A stretch of 38,726 bases of DNA, taken from IMG/VR virus record IMGVR_UViG_3300037247_000447, positions 1 through 38,726 of that record. One strand, 5' to 3'. The notes below the pieces were generated by a model, which saw nothing but the letters and a program-made list of their open reading frames with translations, ran no database searches and had not been told where the DNA came from. This document shows, piece after piece, positions 37,980 through 38,726 of this stretch; position 1 is the first letter of the stretch, and every line of letters begins with the position of its first letter. The DNA is from a virus. The position numbers were made by a program, and so were the translations under genes.

Positions 37980-38726
37980 TAACATCCAAGAAAAGTATGG
38001 TGCCCGCAAAGCCTCGGAGGCGATCAACAATGGTCCCGTGATCTTCTCCATGTCCGTTGAGGGTCTCGACGCTACCGGCAAGAGTCGCTTCGGCCTAGCC
38101 ACCTGTCCGACGCCTATCGTTCACGTAAACTATGGCGACCGCGATCCAACCCCCCTGCTCTACGATCTGTCCGAAGCACGGCGGGATAAGGTCACGCTGT
38201 ATGACTTCCAGGCGGCAGGCGCGTCAGGGTGGACACGTGAAGAGGGGAGGGCTTCCCTCGTGGGCTTAGCGGAGATCGCAAAGAACCACCTGTCTGACGG
38301 GCAGATGAAGGGCGGTACGTTTATCCTCGACTCCGGATCGACGTGGTGGTCGGTGGTTCAGGAGGTGTACGTCGCACCCGAGCAGGAGAAGCGGGATGCT
38401 GATGGTGGTAAGCGCCGAGGGGGCCTGGAATACACCCAGGCTAACCTCATTGTTTCCGGTGTGCTCAACTGGATCAAGAACCAGGGTGCGTTCCTAATCA
38501 TCACGCACACGAAGGCCCAGGAGTGGGATAAGAACGGCCCGATCCCCGGCAAGTTTCGGGCGCAGCTCAACAACCGCGTGCCTTACATTGTGGAGGTGAG
38601 AATTGATCTGACCAAAGAGTGTAGTCAGTGCGGCGCGCCCGATTGTATGGGCCATGTGGGTCGGCGGCACTTCGGGCAGTTTATCAAGTTTGGGCGGGAC
38701 ACGCAGCTTGAGGGAATGAGGTTTGA
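37969..38726 (+). CDS. RecA-like (Sak4-type) ATPase, C-terminus cut by window edge
   Basis: Translated by hand: ATG 37969, no stop before the right edge, so partial (252 complete codons). Walker A is GLDATGKS (residues 32-39), Walker B lies in GGTFILDSGSTWW, followed by the LIITHTK sensor region. Such short RecA-core ATPases of the Sak4 group pair with exonucleases in phage recombination. CSQCGAPDC near the end may bind zinc. GGAAGGGGG lies just ahead of the start codon. Confidence 0.8.
   Translation, partial: MTADNIQEKYGARKASEAINNGPVIFSMSVEGLDATGKSRFGLATCPTPIVHVNYGDRDPTPLLYDLSEARRDKVTLYDFQAAGASGWTREEGRASLVGLAEIAKNHLSDGQMKGGTFILDSGSTWWSVVQEVYVAPEQEKRDADGGKRRGGLEYTQANLIVSGVLNWIKNQGAFLIITHTKAQEWDKNGPIPGKFRAQLNNRVPYIVEVRIDLTKECSQCGAPDCMGHVGRRHFGQFIKFGRDTQLEGMRF

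Noticed and set aside
38114-38135. Another copy of the CTAAC palindrome
   Set aside because: Only the left half matches, it lies inside the recombinase coding sequence, and there is no promoter.

Overview
The window is part of a tailed double-stranded DNA phage genome (Caudoviricetes) or a near-complete prophage-like contig. It holds a terminase / portal / scaffold / capsid block and a replication block, both tightly packed. It has no rRNA, tRNA, CRISPR array or insertion sequence that I can see. A very large ejected-type virion protein and a 688-residue portal, with no tail genes inside the window, suggest a podovirus-like virion. That is an inference, because tail genes may lie beyond the left edge. 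The host is not identifiable. Promoter-like sites follow TTGACa - 17/18 bp - TAnnnT, nine of ten with TG one base upstream of the -10, so a host sigma70-type polymerase is likely. A TAnnnT -10 would suit an actinobacterial host, but this is weak evidence.

Layout. Positions 1-17259 are read leftward. In transcription order this block holds several small unknown genes and membrane peptides (17259-14365), the small and large terminase subunits, an HNH endonuclease, the portal, a run of unknown virion-associated genes, a 1713-residue ejected-type protein, the scaffold and the major capsid protein, which runs off the left edge. Positions 17260-18180 form a divergent non-coding control region with a G-quadruplex-capable tract, four 12-bp iteron-like repeats, nested palindromes, a strong rightward promoter and a long inverted repeat in the leader. 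From 18181 everything is read rightward: about fifteen small overlapping early genes, a ubiquitin-like conjugation cassette (22.6-26.4 kb), a family-4 uracil-DNA glycosylase, a family A DNA polymerase, many small zinc-binding proteins, an XPD/DinG-type Fe-S helicase, a candidate ssDNA-binding protein, a Cas4/RecB-like nuclease and a RecA-like (Sak4-type) ATPase cut by the right edge.

The most striking content is the ubiquitin-like system. It has an E2-like protein with HPHV...C motif fused to cysteine-rich zinc modules, a JAMM/JAB peptidase with an intact HSH-x7-SxxD motif, a compact E1/ThiF enzyme with a candidate catalytic cysteine, and a small beta-grasp protein whose Gly-Gly is followed by a four-residue tail that would need trimming. 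Together they could form a complete activation, transfer and removal pathway carried by a phage and embedded in its early/replication region. The Ubl gene alone is set off by a short intergenic region with a perfect 16-bp palindrome, suggesting separate control.
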